A DNA stretch of 64,000 nucleotides from Roseiarcus sp963842835 (GCA_963842835.1 CAWJIB010000009.1:1054001-1118000), one strand, 5' to 3'. Counted from the first letter of the stretch, positions 7,802 through 19,981 are shown. Notes: generated from the sequence alone by a model not told the origin. Translations and numbers: made by a program.

Positions 7802-8326
7802 ATGCTGTCGGCGCCCGAACCGGTCGCCGCGCATCATGAAATCGACGCGTTCTTCTGCGGCAAGCCGGCGCTCGACGCTTGGCTGAAGACGAGGGCGCTC
7901 GCCAACCAACGCAACGGCTTCGCCGCCGTGATGGTCGTGCATGAAGCGAACAGGGCGGCCGGATTTTACGCGCTCGCCCCAACCGCAGTGCTTCCCGCGC
8001 CGATGCCGCGCTCGCTGCGCACCGGCCAGCCGCCCAACCCGGTGCCCTGTCTCCTGCTCGGCCAGCTCGCCACCGATCGACAATGGGCGGGGCGGGGCCT
8101 GGGAACAGCGTTGCTCGCGCACGCGCTGCGACGCAGCGTTCGCGCCGCCGAACTCGTTGGCGGGCGGGCGCTCGTCGTGAAGGCCATCGACGACGAAGCC
8201 GCCGCCTTCTGGCGCCGCCGCGGCTTCCGGCCCAGCCGCGACGATGACGAGGTGCTGTTTCGATCGATGGCCGATATCGTGGAGGCCTTGCGGGTGGCGG
8301 GGACCGGGGAGGTCGGCGGCGGGTGA
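7802..8326 (+). CDS. tacT: GNAT acetyltransferase toxin, TacT-like
   Basis: 174 residues with a GNAT fold. Members paired with DUF1778 antitoxins acetylate the amino group of aminoacyl-tRNAs and block translation; that activity is inferred from family and pairing. Visible features are DAFFCGKPALDAWLKTRA near the N-terminus, the acetyl-CoA pyrophosphate loop RQWAGRGLGTALLAHAL near residue 97, and the conserved AAAFWRRRGFRP near the C-terminus. The tail TGEVGGG looks like junction sequence. The cassette is bracketed by duplicated arfB 3' ends. Confidence 0.88.
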   Translation: MLSAPEPVAAHHEIDAFFCGKPALDAWLKTRALANQRNGFAAVMVVHEANRAAGFYALAPTAVLPAPMPRSLRTGQPPNPVPCLLLGQLATDRQWAGRGLGTALLAHALRRSVRAAELVGGRALVVKAIDDEAAAFWRRRGFRPSRDDDEVLFRSMADIVEALRVAGTGEVGGG

Positions 8327-8349
8327 GCCGGGGACCGTCACCGTTCGCA

Positions 8350-8424
8350 AAGACACGCCGGCTGGATGAAAAGAGCCGTCGCGGCGCGGTGAAGGCGCTG
8401 CGGGGAAAGGCGGGGGCGGACTAA
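8350..8424 (+). pseudogene. Detached duplicate of the last 25 codons of arfB
   Basis: Reads as the last 24 amino acids of ArfB plus a stop codon, starting at KTRRLDEKSRRG. The peptide is identical to residues 114-137 of the intact gene at 6974-7387, yet eight of 75 bases differ, all silent (for example CGG/CGT, GGC/GGA, GAT/GAC). It has no start of its own. It ends 10 bp before the convergent argH stop codon. Homology begins and ends at this segment, so it is best read as an older arfB 3' end displaced when the TacA/TacT cassette arrived with its own 3' end. Confidence 0.85.
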
Positions 8425-8434
8425 ACCGTGACGC

Positions 8435-9823
<1,389 letters not shown>

Positions 9824-9847
9824 GGTTGCAAGGCCCTGGATCGAACG

Positions 9848-10495
9848 ATGAGTGAAAACGACAAGCGGAACCGCCTCGTCCGCATGGCGGTCGGCGTCGG
9901 CGCGCTAGCCGCCTTGGCGGCGGTCGCGGTGCTATACGGGAAAGCGCCGCCGCCCGGCAAGGCCGAGGCCGATTGCCCCGCGTCCTCCGCGCTGCGAGCC
10001 GCGCGCCTGGCGCCGCTCGCGCAGGGCGAAATCGCCGCGCTCGCCGTCGAGCGGACGCCGAGGCCCGCAATCCCGATCGCCTTCAACGGCCCAGACGGGC
10101 GCAAGCTGACGCTCGCCGATTTTCGCGGCCGCGCGCTCATCCTCAACCTCTGGGCGACCTGGTGCGTTCCCTGTCGCGCCGAAATGCCCGCCCTCGATCG
10201 TCTGCAGGCGAAGGCCGGGGCCAAGGATTTCGAAATTGTGGCGGTCAACGTCGACACGGCGCGGCTCGATCGGCCGGGCGCCTTTCTCGACGGGATTGGC
10301 GTCAAATCGCTGGCGCGCTACGCCGACCCGACCGCCGATTCCTTCGAGAGCCTGCGCGTCGCCGGCAAGGCGCTCGGCCTGCCCACCAGCCTGCTGATCG
10401 ACAAGGACGGCTGCGAACTCGGCATCGTCGCCGGCCCCGTCAACTGGGATTCCGAGGCCGCCGCGAAAGTCGTCGACGCGTTGAAGGGGGGGTGA
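9848..10495 (+). CDS. tlpA: TlpA-type membrane-anchored thiol:disulfide oxidoreductase
   Basis: 215 residues. A single N-terminal transmembrane helix (about residues 12-31) anchors a periplasmic thioredoxin domain. The active site is ATWCVPCRAEMPALDRL, a CxxC pair near residue 104, and LGLPTSLLIDKDGCE carries the cis-Pro loop. Rhizobial TlpA reduces copper chaperones and cytochrome oxidase subunit II for aa3 oxidase maturation; that role is inferred. The start codon is 24 bp from the divergent argH start. Confidence 0.92.
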   Translation: MSENDKRNRLVRMAVGVGALAALAAVAVLYGKAPPPGKAEADCPASSALRAARLAPLAQGEIAALAVERTPRPAIPIAFNGPDGRKLTLADFRGRALILNLWATWCVPCRAEMPALDRLQAKAGAKDFEIVAVNVDTARLDRPGAFLDGIGVKSLARYADPTADSFESLRVAGKALGLPTSLLIDKDGCELGIVAGPVNWDSEAAAKVVDALKGG

Positions 10496-10515
10496 GCGGC
10501 GCGTGAAGAGCAGCC

Positions 10516-10601
10516 TGTCATTCCCGCGCAAGCGGGAATCCAGCGTTCGTCGCGGGCGGCGGCGGTGGAGAGACTGGATGCCCGCTTGCGCGGGCATGAC
10601 A
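10516..10601. repeat. REP-like inverted repeat between convergent genes
   Basis: Two 28-nt arms (10516-10543 and 10574-10601) match as an inverted repeat at 26 of 28 positions around a 30-bp centre. Each arm contains its own smaller palindrome (CCCGCGCAAGCGGG on the left). One reading frame gives the familiar HVMPAQAGIQ / LDSRLRGNDR peptides known from dispersed palindromic elements in many proteobacteria. It lies between the tlpA and ftsH 3' ends. Confidence 0.8.
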
Positions 10602-10623
10602 TGAGCGGGAGGCGCCCGCCGCA

Positions 10624-10652
10624 AACGAAACGGGCGTCCCCTCGGACGCCCG
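10624..10652 (-). terminator. Intrinsic terminator of ftsH
   Basis: On the minus strand, CGGGCGTCC pairs with GGACGCCCG around a 4-nt loop and is followed by TTTCGTTT. It begins about 10 bp after the ftsH stop codon. Confidence 0.7.
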
Positions 10653-10661
10653 TGGCTATCT

Positions 10662-12584
<1,923 letters not shown>

Positions 12585-12742
12585 CGCTTTCCCATCGACA
12601 GCGGCGCGGCCGGAAAGTCCCGAGCCTACCCCGACTGTCCCAAACCGTCATTTAAGCGCGCCGAGCGCAAATGCCAAGTGAACGGCATGAAACTGAACAT
12701 CGAGTGAAGACGCCAATTCCGCCGTTTTTGCGGTCCTCGGCG

Positions 12743-14437
12743 TCAGGCCGTTTTCTCGATTTTGAGCCCCAATGCGTCGATCATGGTCTGCCGCATTTGG
12801 AATTTCTGCACTTTGCCGGTGACGGTCATCGGGAATTCCGGAACGAAACGCACGTATTTGGGCGCTTTGTAATGGGCGATGGAGGCCCGGCAGAACGCGA
12901 CGACTTCCGCTTCGGTCAGGCTCGCGCCCTCGCGCAGCTTGATCCACGCGCAAAGCTCCTCGCCGTAGCGATGATCGGGAACGCCGAACACCTGGACGTC
13001 CGCGACGGCGGGGTGGCTGTAGAGAAACTCCTCGATCTCTCGGGGATAGATGTTCTCACCGCCTCGAATCACCATGTCCTTGAGCCGCCCGACGATGTTG
13101 CAATAGCCCTCGGCGTCGATCGTCGCGAGATCGCCGGTGTGCATGAAGCGCGCCTCGTCGATCGCCGCCGCCGTCGCGGCCGGATCGCCCCAGTATCCCC
13201 GCATGACGCTATAGCCGCGCGTCAGCAATTCGCCGGTGACGCCAGGCGGCACGATGCGGCCCTCGCTGTCGACGATCTTGACCTCGATGTGAGGCTGAAT
13301 CCGGCCGACGGTCGATACGCGCCGATCGAGCGGATCGTCGTAAGCGCTCTGGAAGCTCACCGGGCTCGTCTCGGTCATGCCGTAGGCGATCGTCACCTCG
13401 CTCATATGCATCTGATCGACGACGCGGCGCATCACCTCGACCGGACACGGCGAGCCCGCCATGATGCCGGTGCGCAGACCTGTTAGGTCGAAGCGCGCGA
13501 ATTCGGGATGGTCGAGCATCGCGATGAACATCGTGGGCACGCCGTGCAGGCCGGTGCAGCGCTCGGCCTGAACCGCTTCGAGCGTGGCGAGCGGATCGAA
13601 CCCCTCGGAGGGGCTGACCATGCAAGCGCCGTGGGTCACGCAAGCCAGGTTGCCCAGCACCATGCCGAAGCAATGATAATAGGGAACCGGAATGCAGAGC
13701 TTGTCCGCCGGCGTCAGGCGCATCGCCTCGCCGATGAAAAAGCCGTTGTTGAGAATATTGTGATGCGTCAGCGTCGCGCCCTTGGGCGCGCCCGTCGTGC
13801 CCGAGGTGAACTGGATATTGATGGGATCGTCGAATTGCAGCCTCTTGCCCAGGGCGGCGAGATCGAAAAGCTGCGCCCGCGACGCCGGCCCGGCGATGTC
13901 GTCGAAATTCAGCATGCCGGCGGTCTTCTCGCGGCCGAGCCGGATGACGGTCTTAAGATGCGGCAGTCCCGCCGCCGACAAGGCGCCGGGCGCGGCGGCG
14001 TCGATCTCGGGCGCCAAGGCGCGCAGGCTCGCGAAATAATCGTTGCCCTTGAAGCCGGGGCTGACGATGAGCGCTTTGCAGCCGACCTTGTTGAGGGCGT
14101 ATTCGGCCTCGTGACTGCGATAGGCCGGATTGATGTTGACGAGGATCAGGCCGGCCTTCGCCGTGGCGAATTGCGTGAGGACCCACTCGCTGTTGTTGGG
14201 CGACCAGATGCCGATGCGCTCGCCGGGCTCGAGGCCGAGCGCGAGCAGTCCGGCCGCGAGATCGTCGGCGCGTCGGTCGAGTTCGTCATAGGTCCAGCGC
14301 ACGTCCTGATGACGCGCGACCAGCGCCGGGCGATCCCCCCATTCCGCGGTTATGCGGTCGAGCATGGCGCCGATGGTTTCCCCGATGAGCGGCGCGCCGC
14401 TCGCGCCGTGAACATAGCTTTGGGTCAAAGCGGGCAT
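12743..14437 (-). CDS. Fatty-acyl-CoA synthetase (AMP-binding, ACSF2-like)
   Basis: 564 residues from the ATG at 14437, which has GGGGAGGAAG upstream; a longer frame to 14524 lacks support. It activates a carboxylic acid to its CoA thioester through an acyl-adenylate. The P-loop FTSGTTGAPKGATLTHHN is near residue 205, the A5 motif YGMTETSPVS is in the middle, and the C-terminal hinge and lysine region (RLKDMVIRGGENIYPREIEE, TGKVQKFQMR) is intact. The overall pattern is closest to medium/long-chain synthetases annotated as FadD or ACSF2. The chain length of the substrate is not predictable here. Confidence 0.9.
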   Translation of the reverse strand: MPALTQSYVHGASGAPLIGETIGAMLDRITAEWGDRPALVARHQDVRWTYDELDRRADDLAAGLLALGLEPGERIGIWSPNNSEWVLTQFATAKAGLILVNINPAYRSHEAEYALNKVGCKALIVSPGFKGNDYFASLRALAPEIDAAAPGALSAAGLPHLKTVIRLGREKTAGMLNFDDIAGPASRAQLFDLAALGKRLQFDDPINIQFTSGTTGAPKGATLTHHNILNNGFFIGEAMRLTPADKLCIPVPYYHCFGMVLGNLACVTHGACMVSPSEGFDPLATLEAVQAERCTGLHGVPTMFIAMLDHPEFARFDLTGLRTGIMAGSPCPVEVMRRVVDQMHMSEVTIAYGMTETSPVSFQSAYDDPLDRRVSTVGRIQPHIEVKIVDSEGRIVPPGVTGELLTRGYSVMRGYWGDPAATAAAIDEARFMHTGDLATIDAEGYCNIVGRLKDMVIRGGENIYPREIEEFLYSHPAVADVQVFGVPDHRYGEELCAWIKLREGASLTEAEVVAFCRASIAHYKAPKYVRFVPEFPMTVTGKVQKFQMRQTMIDALGLKIEKTA

Positions 14438-14520
14438 TGTGGAATTCTTCCTCCCCTGAGGCGACGACTTCACCATATTCGCGCGCAAATCGCCAGACGC
14501 GACGGCGCCGAGCTCTCCGC

Positions 14521-17100
14521 TCACAACTCCCGTAGAAACGCCGCCGGTTTCCGCCCGAGAATGCGCCAGGCGCCGATCATGCCCAGCGCCACCGTCAGCG
14601 CCAGCCCCGCGCCCGCCGCGGCGAGCGCCGGCGCCGGAGCGAAGACGAAATCGAAGCCCATGACCTCGACGACGACGATGTAAGCCGCGAGCGTTCCCGC
14701 CGCGACGCCGAACGCCGCCGTCGCCGCGCCGAGCAGCGCATATTCGATTAGAAACGTCGCGACGAGCCGCCCGCGCGTCGCCCCCAATATCTTCAGGATC
14801 ACGGCGTCGACGATGCGGGCGCGGCGATTGGCGGCGAGCGCGCCGGCCAGCACCAGAACCGAGGACGCCAGCGCGATTCCCGAAGCCGAGCGGATCGCCA
14901 GCGCCAGTTTGGCGGTCAGCGCCTCGATCGTCTCCAACGCGTCGCGCACCCGGACCGCCGCGACGGAGGGAAAATCGCGTGCGACGGCTTTCATTATCGC
15001 GCTTTCGTCCGCCGCGCCCGCCTCGCTCGGCAGCGCCGCGGTGACGAGAACCGTGTACGGCGCCCCTTGGAACGTGTGGGGGGAAAAGACGAAGACGAAA
15101 TTGATCGCGAAACTTCGCCAGTTAACCTTACGAAAGTTGTAAATTGTCGCCGTGACATCGCGGCCGAGAACGTTGAGCGTGATCGAATCGCCGATTTTCA
15201 GGCCGAGTCCTTCGGCGACGCCCGCCTCGAGCGAAACGAGCGGCGGTCCCTGATAGCCGGCGTCCCACCATTTGCCCGCGACGATTTGCGAACCCTCGGG
15301 CGGCGCGTCGGCGAAAGTGACGCCGCGATCGCCTTCAAGAACCCAGGCGACGTTCTCCTTGGCCTTGAAGCCCTGCGCCGGGATGTCGCCGATTCTGACG
15401 ATCCGGCCGCGCATCATCGGCGCCTCGACAATCTTGGCTCGCGGCGCCTCGACGCTGAGAAAGCGGCGGAACGCGGCGATTTCGGCGTTGCGCACGTCGA
15501 GGAAATAGAAGCTCGGCGTTTCGCCGGGCGCGGCGCGCCGCAATTGGCCGCGAAGATTGGAATCGACCAGGGTCAGCGCGACGAGAACCGCCAGGCCGAG
15601 CCCGAGCGAGAGAACGACCGAAGGGGTCAGCGCGCCGGGCCGGTGAAGATTGGCGATCGCCATGCGCCAGACGACGGACCGGACGCGCGGCGCCCGGCGC
15701 GCCAACGCCATCGCGCCGAGCGCGACGAGGCGCAGCGCTGACAAGGCGAGCGTCGTCGCGACGACGACGACGATCGCCACCGTGCGCTGCGGGCTGGCGA
15801 GGACCGCCGCGCCGGCCAGCGTCGCGCCGCCGAGCGCGGCGGCGGCGACATAGCGAAGGCGCGGCCGCGCCGGATGCGTCTCGACGAGGTTGCGAAACAG
15901 CTGCGACACCGGAATGTCGTGGGCGCGCCCCAGCGGCGCGACGGCGAAGACAAACGCCGTCAGCACGCCGTAAAGCGCGCCGAGCGCGAGTTCGCCGGGG
16001 TAGATCGCCGGCGCAAGCGGCAACGGCAGCACGGCGGCGAACAGCGCCGCGACGGCGAAAGGCGCCGCCGCGCCGATCGCCAGCGCGGCGCCGACGCCGA
16101 TCAGCGCCGCGGCGAGAAATTCGATTAGCGCCAGGGCGACGACGGCGCCGCCGCTCGCCCCGAGCGCCTTGAGGATCGCCAGGCTCGCGCGCTTGCGCTC
16201 GACGAAGCCCTGCGCCGCGTTGGCGACGCCGACGCCGCCGACGACGAGCGAGATCAAGCCGACGAGCGCGAGGAATTCGCCGAAGCGGTCGAGGTCGCGC
16301 GAAAAGTCCGGGGAGACGTTCGATCGGGTTCGCGCTTCCCAACCCGCCTCGGGGAACGCCGCCTTCGCTTCGTCGAGAAAGGCCTTGACGGCGGCCTCGT
16401 CGGGCGGCGCGCCGCCGGCGCCGAGGAGCACGCGCGTCGTCCAACGCACGAGGGAGCCCGGCTGGATGAGGCCGCTCGCGCGCAGCGCGTCCTGCGAAAT
16501 GAGCGCGCGCGGGCCGAGGCCGATGCCCGTAGCGAGCCGGTCCGGTTCGGAAATCAGTTTGGCGCGAATCTCGATGCGCGCCGCACCGAGGTCGAATGTG
16601 TCGCCGATCTTGAGACCCAGCCGGTCGAGCAGCGCCTCCTCGACCGCGGCGCCATAGCGGTCCTCGCGCCGCGCAAGCGCCGCCCCCGGCGCCATCGCGG
16701 GCTCGAAAACCGCCTGACCGAGCCGCGGCCAGGATTCATCGACCGCCTTGACCTCGACGAGACCCGCCTCGCCCGCGCCGTTGCGCGCCATCGCGCGCAT
16801 CGTGGCGATAGTCGAGAGTTCGCCGCGACGCAGCAGGAACGCGCGCTCCTCGGGAGCGAGTTCGCGGTGGATCAGCGAGAACGAGGCGTCGCCGCCCAGA
16901 ATCGTGCGGCCATCGCGCGCCAGCCCGTCGTTGAGCGCGCGCGCAAGCGAATTGACCGCGACGATCGCCGCGACGCCGAGCGCGATGCAGATCAGGAAAA
17001 TGCGCAAGCCGGCGAGCCCGCCGCGCAAGTCGCGCAACGCGAAGCGCGCCAGGACGAGGCGCGCGAAACGCCGCGGCGGCGGAGAAAGCGGTTCGCTCAT
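14521..17100 (-). CDS. ybbP: FtsX-like ABC permease, YbbP type
   Basis: 859 residues with an N-terminal membrane helix, a periplasmic MacB-like region, then two FtsX-type four-helix modules (about residues 260-450 and 725-859). Motifs include FLALVGLISLVVGGVGVANA and ASLAILKALGASGG in the first module and VILKILGATRGRLVATFLIEYALL in the second. Its start overlaps the end of the ATPase gene by 4 bp. In many proteobacteria YbbA/YbbP sit beside tesA and are proposed to move lipids or lipoprotein-like substrates out of the membrane; the substrate here is unknown. Confidence 0.9.
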   Translation of the reverse strand: MSEPLSPPPRRFARLVLARFALRDLRGGLAGLRIFLICIALGVAAIVAVNSLARALNDGLARDGRTILGGDASFSLIHRELAPEERAFLLRRGELSTIATMRAMARNGAGEAGLVEVKAVDESWPRLGQAVFEPAMAPGAALARREDRYGAAVEEALLDRLGLKIGDTFDLGAARIEIRAKLISEPDRLATGIGLGPRALISQDALRASGLIQPGSLVRWTTRVLLGAGGAPPDEAAVKAFLDEAKAAFPEAGWEARTRSNVSPDFSRDLDRFGEFLALVGLISLVVGGVGVANAAQGFVERKRASLAILKALGASGGAVVALALIEFLAAALIGVGAALAIGAAAPFAVAALFAAVLPLPLAPAIYPGELALGALYGVLTAFVFAVAPLGRAHDIPVSQLFRNLVETHPARPRLRYVAAAALGGATLAGAAVLASPQRTVAIVVVVATTLALSALRLVALGAMALARRAPRVRSVVWRMAIANLHRPGALTPSVVLSLGLGLAVLVALTLVDSNLRGQLRRAAPGETPSFYFLDVRNAEIAAFRRFLSVEAPRAKIVEAPMMRGRIVRIGDIPAQGFKAKENVAWVLEGDRGVTFADAPPEGSQIVAGKWWDAGYQGPPLVSLEAGVAEGLGLKIGDSITLNVLGRDVTATIYNFRKVNWRSFAINFVFVFSPHTFQGAPYTVLVTAALPSEAGAADESAIMKAVARDFPSVAAVRVRDALETIEALTAKLALAIRSASGIALASSVLVLAGALAANRRARIVDAVILKILGATRGRLVATFLIEYALLGAATAAFGVAAGTLAAYIVVVEVMGFDFVFAPAPALAAAGAGLALTVALGMIGAWRILGRKPAAFLREL

Positions 17101-17786
17101 GCGCCCGCCGGCGCGAGCGCCTCGAGGACGCCCGAACGCATGCGCAGCGTTCGATCGCAGCGCGCGGCGAGGGCGGGATCATGGGTGACGAGCATCAGGG
17201 TCGCGCCCCGCCGCGAGGGAACGTCGAACAGGAGATCGATGATCGCCCGCCCGGTCGCTTCGTCGAGATTGCCCGTGGGTTCGTCGGCGATCAGCAGGGA
17301 CGGCCGCGGCGCCAGCGCCCGCGCCAGCGCGACGCGCTGCTGCTCGCCGCCCGAAAGCTGAGCGGGATAATGGCTTTGCCGCTCGGCGAGCCCGACGAGC
17401 GCCAGTTCCGCCGCCGCCCGCGCGAAGGCGTCGCGCGCGCCAGCGAGCTCCAGCGGCGCGGCGACGTTTTCGAGCGCGGTCATCGTCGGGATCAGATGGA
17501 AGGACTGGAAGACGATGCCGATCCGCGCGCCGCGAAATCGCGCCAGCGCGTCCTCGCCCATGGACTGAATGGCGACGCCGTCGATGACGATGGAGCCGCT
17601 GTCCGGCCTCTCCAGGCCCGCCATGGTCATCAGCAGCGTCGATTTGCCGGAGCCGGAGGCGCCGACGAGGCCGACCGCCTCGCCCTTGTCGATTGTCAGA
17701 TTGATCCCGCGCAATATATGCACCCTGGCCGCGCCTTGGCCGAGGCTCAAGTCGACGTCGCGCAATTCGATCGCAGGAGCCGCCAT
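17097..17786 (-). CDS. ybbA: ABC transporter ATPase, YbbA/LolD type
   Basis: 229 residues from the ATG at 17786, with AAGGA 11 bp upstream; a longer frame to 17837 begins inside tesA coding sequence. Motifs are complete: Walker A GASGSGKST, Q-loop GIVFQSFHLIPTMTALENV, signature LSGGEQQRVALARAL, Walker B LLIADEPTGNLD and the H-loop LMLVTHDP. It is the ATPase for the FtsX-like permease that follows with a 4-bp overlap. Its start codon is one base away from the divergent tesA start. Confidence 0.92.
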   Translation of the reverse strand: MAAPAIELRDVDLSLGQGAARVHILRGINLTIDKGEAVGLVGASGSGKSTLLMTMAGLERPDSGSIVIDGVAIQSMGEDALARFRGARIGIVFQSFHLIPTMTALENVAAPLELAGARDAFARAAAELALVGLAERQSHYPAQLSGGEQQRVALARALAPRPSLLIADEPTGNLDEATGRAIIDLLFDVPSRRGATLMLVTHDPALAARCDRTLRMRSGVLEALAPAGA

Positions 17787-17787
17787 C

Positions 17788-18477
17788 GTGAAGAGATTCC
17801 TTCGGCTGGAGAACGCCTCATATGGGCATTTTCGCATCCGCGTCCAGGTTTTCGCCGTGGCGCGAGCGGCAGTTCTCTTGGCGGCGCTCGGCCTTGGCGC
17901 CGCGCCGGCCGAGGCGCGGCTGCTCCACGTTATCGCCCTCGGCGACAGCCTGACCGCCGGCTACGGGCTGGCGCCGGGCGAGGCGTTTCCCGACGCCCTC
18001 GCGCGCGCCCTGAAGGCCCGCGGCTGGGACGTCGAGGTCGCCAACGCCGGCGTCTCCGGCGACACCGCCGCCGATGGGCTCGCGCGTTACGATTGGAGCG
18101 TGCCGGAGGGGACGGACGCGCTGATCGTCGAACTCGGCGCCAACGACATGCTGCGCGGCCTTGACCCGGCCGCCGCCGAGGCGGCGCTTGCGCAAATCCT
18201 CGAGAAGGCGCGCGCGGCCCATGTCGCGACCCTGCTGATGGGAATGCGCGCGGCGCCCAATCTGGGCGCCGACTATCAACGGCGCTTCGATGCAATCTAT
18301 CCCGATCTCGCCAGGCGCTTCGGCGTCGCGCTCTATCCCTTCTTCCTCGACGGGGTGGCGGGCGATCCCAAGCTCAACCAGAAAGACGGTTTGCACCCGA
18401 CGCGCGAAGGGGTCGCACGAATCGTCGCCGCGATTCTGCCGGCGGTCGAAGGCGTCCTGGCCGAGGTCAAGCCATAG
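17788..18477 (+). CDS. tesA: Arylesterase / lysophospholipase of the TesA (GDSL/SGNH) family
   Basis: 229 residues from the GTG at 17788, chosen because AGGAG lies 9 bp upstream; a GTG at 17857 is the alternative. An N-terminal signal peptide (AVLLAALGLGAAPAEA) indicates a periplasmic enzyme. SGNH blocks are intact: block I GDSLTAGYG, block III GANDMLRGL with the catalytic-hole Asn, and block V DGLHPTREG with the catalytic Asp-x-x-His. The family hydrolyses acyl esters and thioesters. It is divergent from ybbAP, a conserved arrangement. Confidence 0.9.
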   Translation: MKRFLRLENASYGHFRIRVQVFAVARAAVLLAALGLGAAPAEARLLHVIALGDSLTAGYGLAPGEAFPDALARALKARGWDVEVANAGVSGDTAADGLARYDWSVPEGTDALIVELGANDMLRGLDPAAAEAALAQILEKARAAHVATLLMGMRAAPNLGADYQRRFDAIYPDLARRFGVALYPFFLDGVAGDPKLNQKDGLHPTREGVARIVAAILPAVEGVLAEVKP

Positions 18478-18667
18478 AGCGTCCGGGAAAAGCGGCGCCG
18501 GCTCCGCGGCGCCGACGCGCCCGAGCAAAAATCTTGCGCAAGCCCCGATTTTACGTGTGGAGCGCCCGCCCGCGGCGCTCTTGCGCGCTTGCGCGACTTT
18601 GCTCTAGCAACGCCGAGCAGGGGCGGCCGCGGTCGGCGCGCCCGCGCTCAGGAAAGGTTTGCCGCCC

Positions 18668-19531
18668 ATGCCCGTCGCGCGCCACATCTTGACGTTGTCT
18701 TGCGCCAACCGGCCGGGAATCGTCGCCAAGATTTCCACGGCCTTGTTCGAGGGCGGGTTCAACATCCTCGAGGCCCAGCAGTTCGACGACACCGAAACCG
18801 GCGTTTTCTTCATGCGCGTGGCGTTCAACGGCGCCGATGAAAAGGCCGACGTCGCTGCGCTGCGCGCCGCGTTCGTCGAAATCGCCGCCGCGCTGAAGAT
18901 GACGTGGTCGATGCGCGCCGAGAACGAAAAGAAGCGCGTGGCGCTGCTGGTGTCGCGCTTCGACCATTGTCTCGTCGATCTCCTCTATCGCTGGCGCAGC
19001 GGCGAACTGGCGATGGACATCGTCGCGATCATCGCCAATTATCCCCGCGACACGTACGACCATATCGATTTCGACGAGATCCCGTTTCACTATCTGCCGG
19101 TCACCAAGCCCACGAAGATGGAGCAGGAGGCGCAGGTCTGGGAGGTCGTGCGCGATTCGAAGGCCGACGTCGTCGTCCTCGCGCGCTACATGCAGATTCT
19201 CTCCGACGGGCTCGCCGCCAAGCTGCAGGGGCGCTGCATCAACATCCACCATTCGTTCCTGCCCGGCTTCAAGGGCGCCAAGCCCTATCATCAGGCGCAT
19301 GCGCGCGGCGTGAAGCTGATCGGCGCCACCGCGCATTTCGTCACTTCCGACCTAGACGAAGGCCCGATCATCGAGCAGGACGTCGAGCGCATCAGCCATC
19401 GCGACACGCCCGAGGATCTCGTGCGCAAGGGCCGCGACATCGAACGCCGCGTGCTCGCGCGCGCGCTCGCCTACCACCTCGAGGATCGCGTGCTGCTCAA
19501 CCGTGGCAAGACGGTGGTGTTTTCGGGCTGA
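18668..19531 (+). CDS. purU: Formyltetrahydrofolate deformylase
   Basis: 287 residues. It hydrolyses 10-formyl-THF to formate and THF, balancing one-carbon pools. The N-terminal ACT domain (LTLSCANRPGIVAKISTALF) is followed by a formyltransferase-fold domain with the catalytic blocks NIHHSFLPGFKGAKPY (Asn and His) and GATAHFVTSDLDEGPII (Asp). The start at 18668 has AGGAAAGG 10 bp upstream and begins MPVARHIL. It has no obvious operon partner; 190 bp of gene-free sequence separates it from tesA. Confidence 0.95.
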   Translation: MPVARHILTLSCANRPGIVAKISTALFEGGFNILEAQQFDDTETGVFFMRVAFNGADEKADVAALRAAFVEIAAALKMTWSMRAENEKKRVALLVSRFDHCLVDLLYRWRSGELAMDIVAIIANYPRDTYDHIDFDEIPFHYLPVTKPTKMEQEAQVWEVVRDSKADVVVLARYMQILSDGLAAKLQGRCINIHHSFLPGFKGAKPYHQAHARGVKLIGATAHFVTSDLDEGPIIEQDVERISHRDTPEDLVRKGRDIERRVLARALAYHLEDRVLLNRGKTVVFSG

Positions 19532-19570
19532 GCGGCGAGCGCGCCATCAGCCCTAGACGATCCCGTCAGA

Positions 19571-19981
19571 TCACTTCTTTGCGCGCTTGGCCGCGGGTTG
19601 CTTCGCAACGCGGCCGGCCTTTTTGGCGGCCGTCTTCTTCGCCGCCGTCTTCTTCACCGCGCGCCTTCTCGCCGCAGGCTTGGCGACGGCCTTGGGCTCG
19701 GGCAGCTTCTTCGCCCTCGCATGTTTGACATGGATGCGCTCGATGCTGCGCGTGGGAGCATGCTCCTGGGCCCAAGCGAGCGCGGTCTCGAAGGGAACCG
19801 GCTCCATGTAGAGCAACTGATGATTGAGCAGGCCGGTGTTTTCGTCTTGCCAGAAATAAGTCACCGAGCTCTCGGGTTCATCGTCGGCGTAGGACGTGTA
19901 GACGACGAGGCACGGCGGAGACGGGATGAAGACGTCGAGATCCCCAATTCCGACGCTCGTCCATGAAAGCAGCGTCGCCAT
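19571..19981 (-). CDS. Small protein with histone H1-like Lys/Ala tail
   Basis: 136 residues from the ATG at 19981, which has GGAGGT 7-8 bp upstream. Residues 1-85 look like a compact folded domain with many aromatic residues (WTSVGIGDLDVFIPSPPCLV, YFWQDENTGLL, FETALAWAQEHAP). The last 50 residues are almost only Lys, Ala, Pro, Arg and Val (AVKKTAAKKTAAKKAGR), as in bacterial histone H1-like proteins. The tail suggests nucleic-acid binding. I do not recognise the N-terminal domain. It is convergent with purU, 39 bp apart. Confidence 0.75.
   Translation of the reverse strand: MATLLSWTSVGIGDLDVFIPSPPCLVVYTSYADDEPESSVTYFWQDENTGLLNHQLLYMEPVPFETALAWAQEHAPTRSIERIHVKHARAKKLPEPKAVAKPAARRRAVKKTAAKKTAAKKAGRVAKQPAAKRAKK

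Noticed and set aside
10516..10601. Small coding gene in the REP-like element
   Set aside because: The peptides HVMPAQAGIQ / LDSRLRGNDR come from the well-known palindromic repeat and are not a gene.
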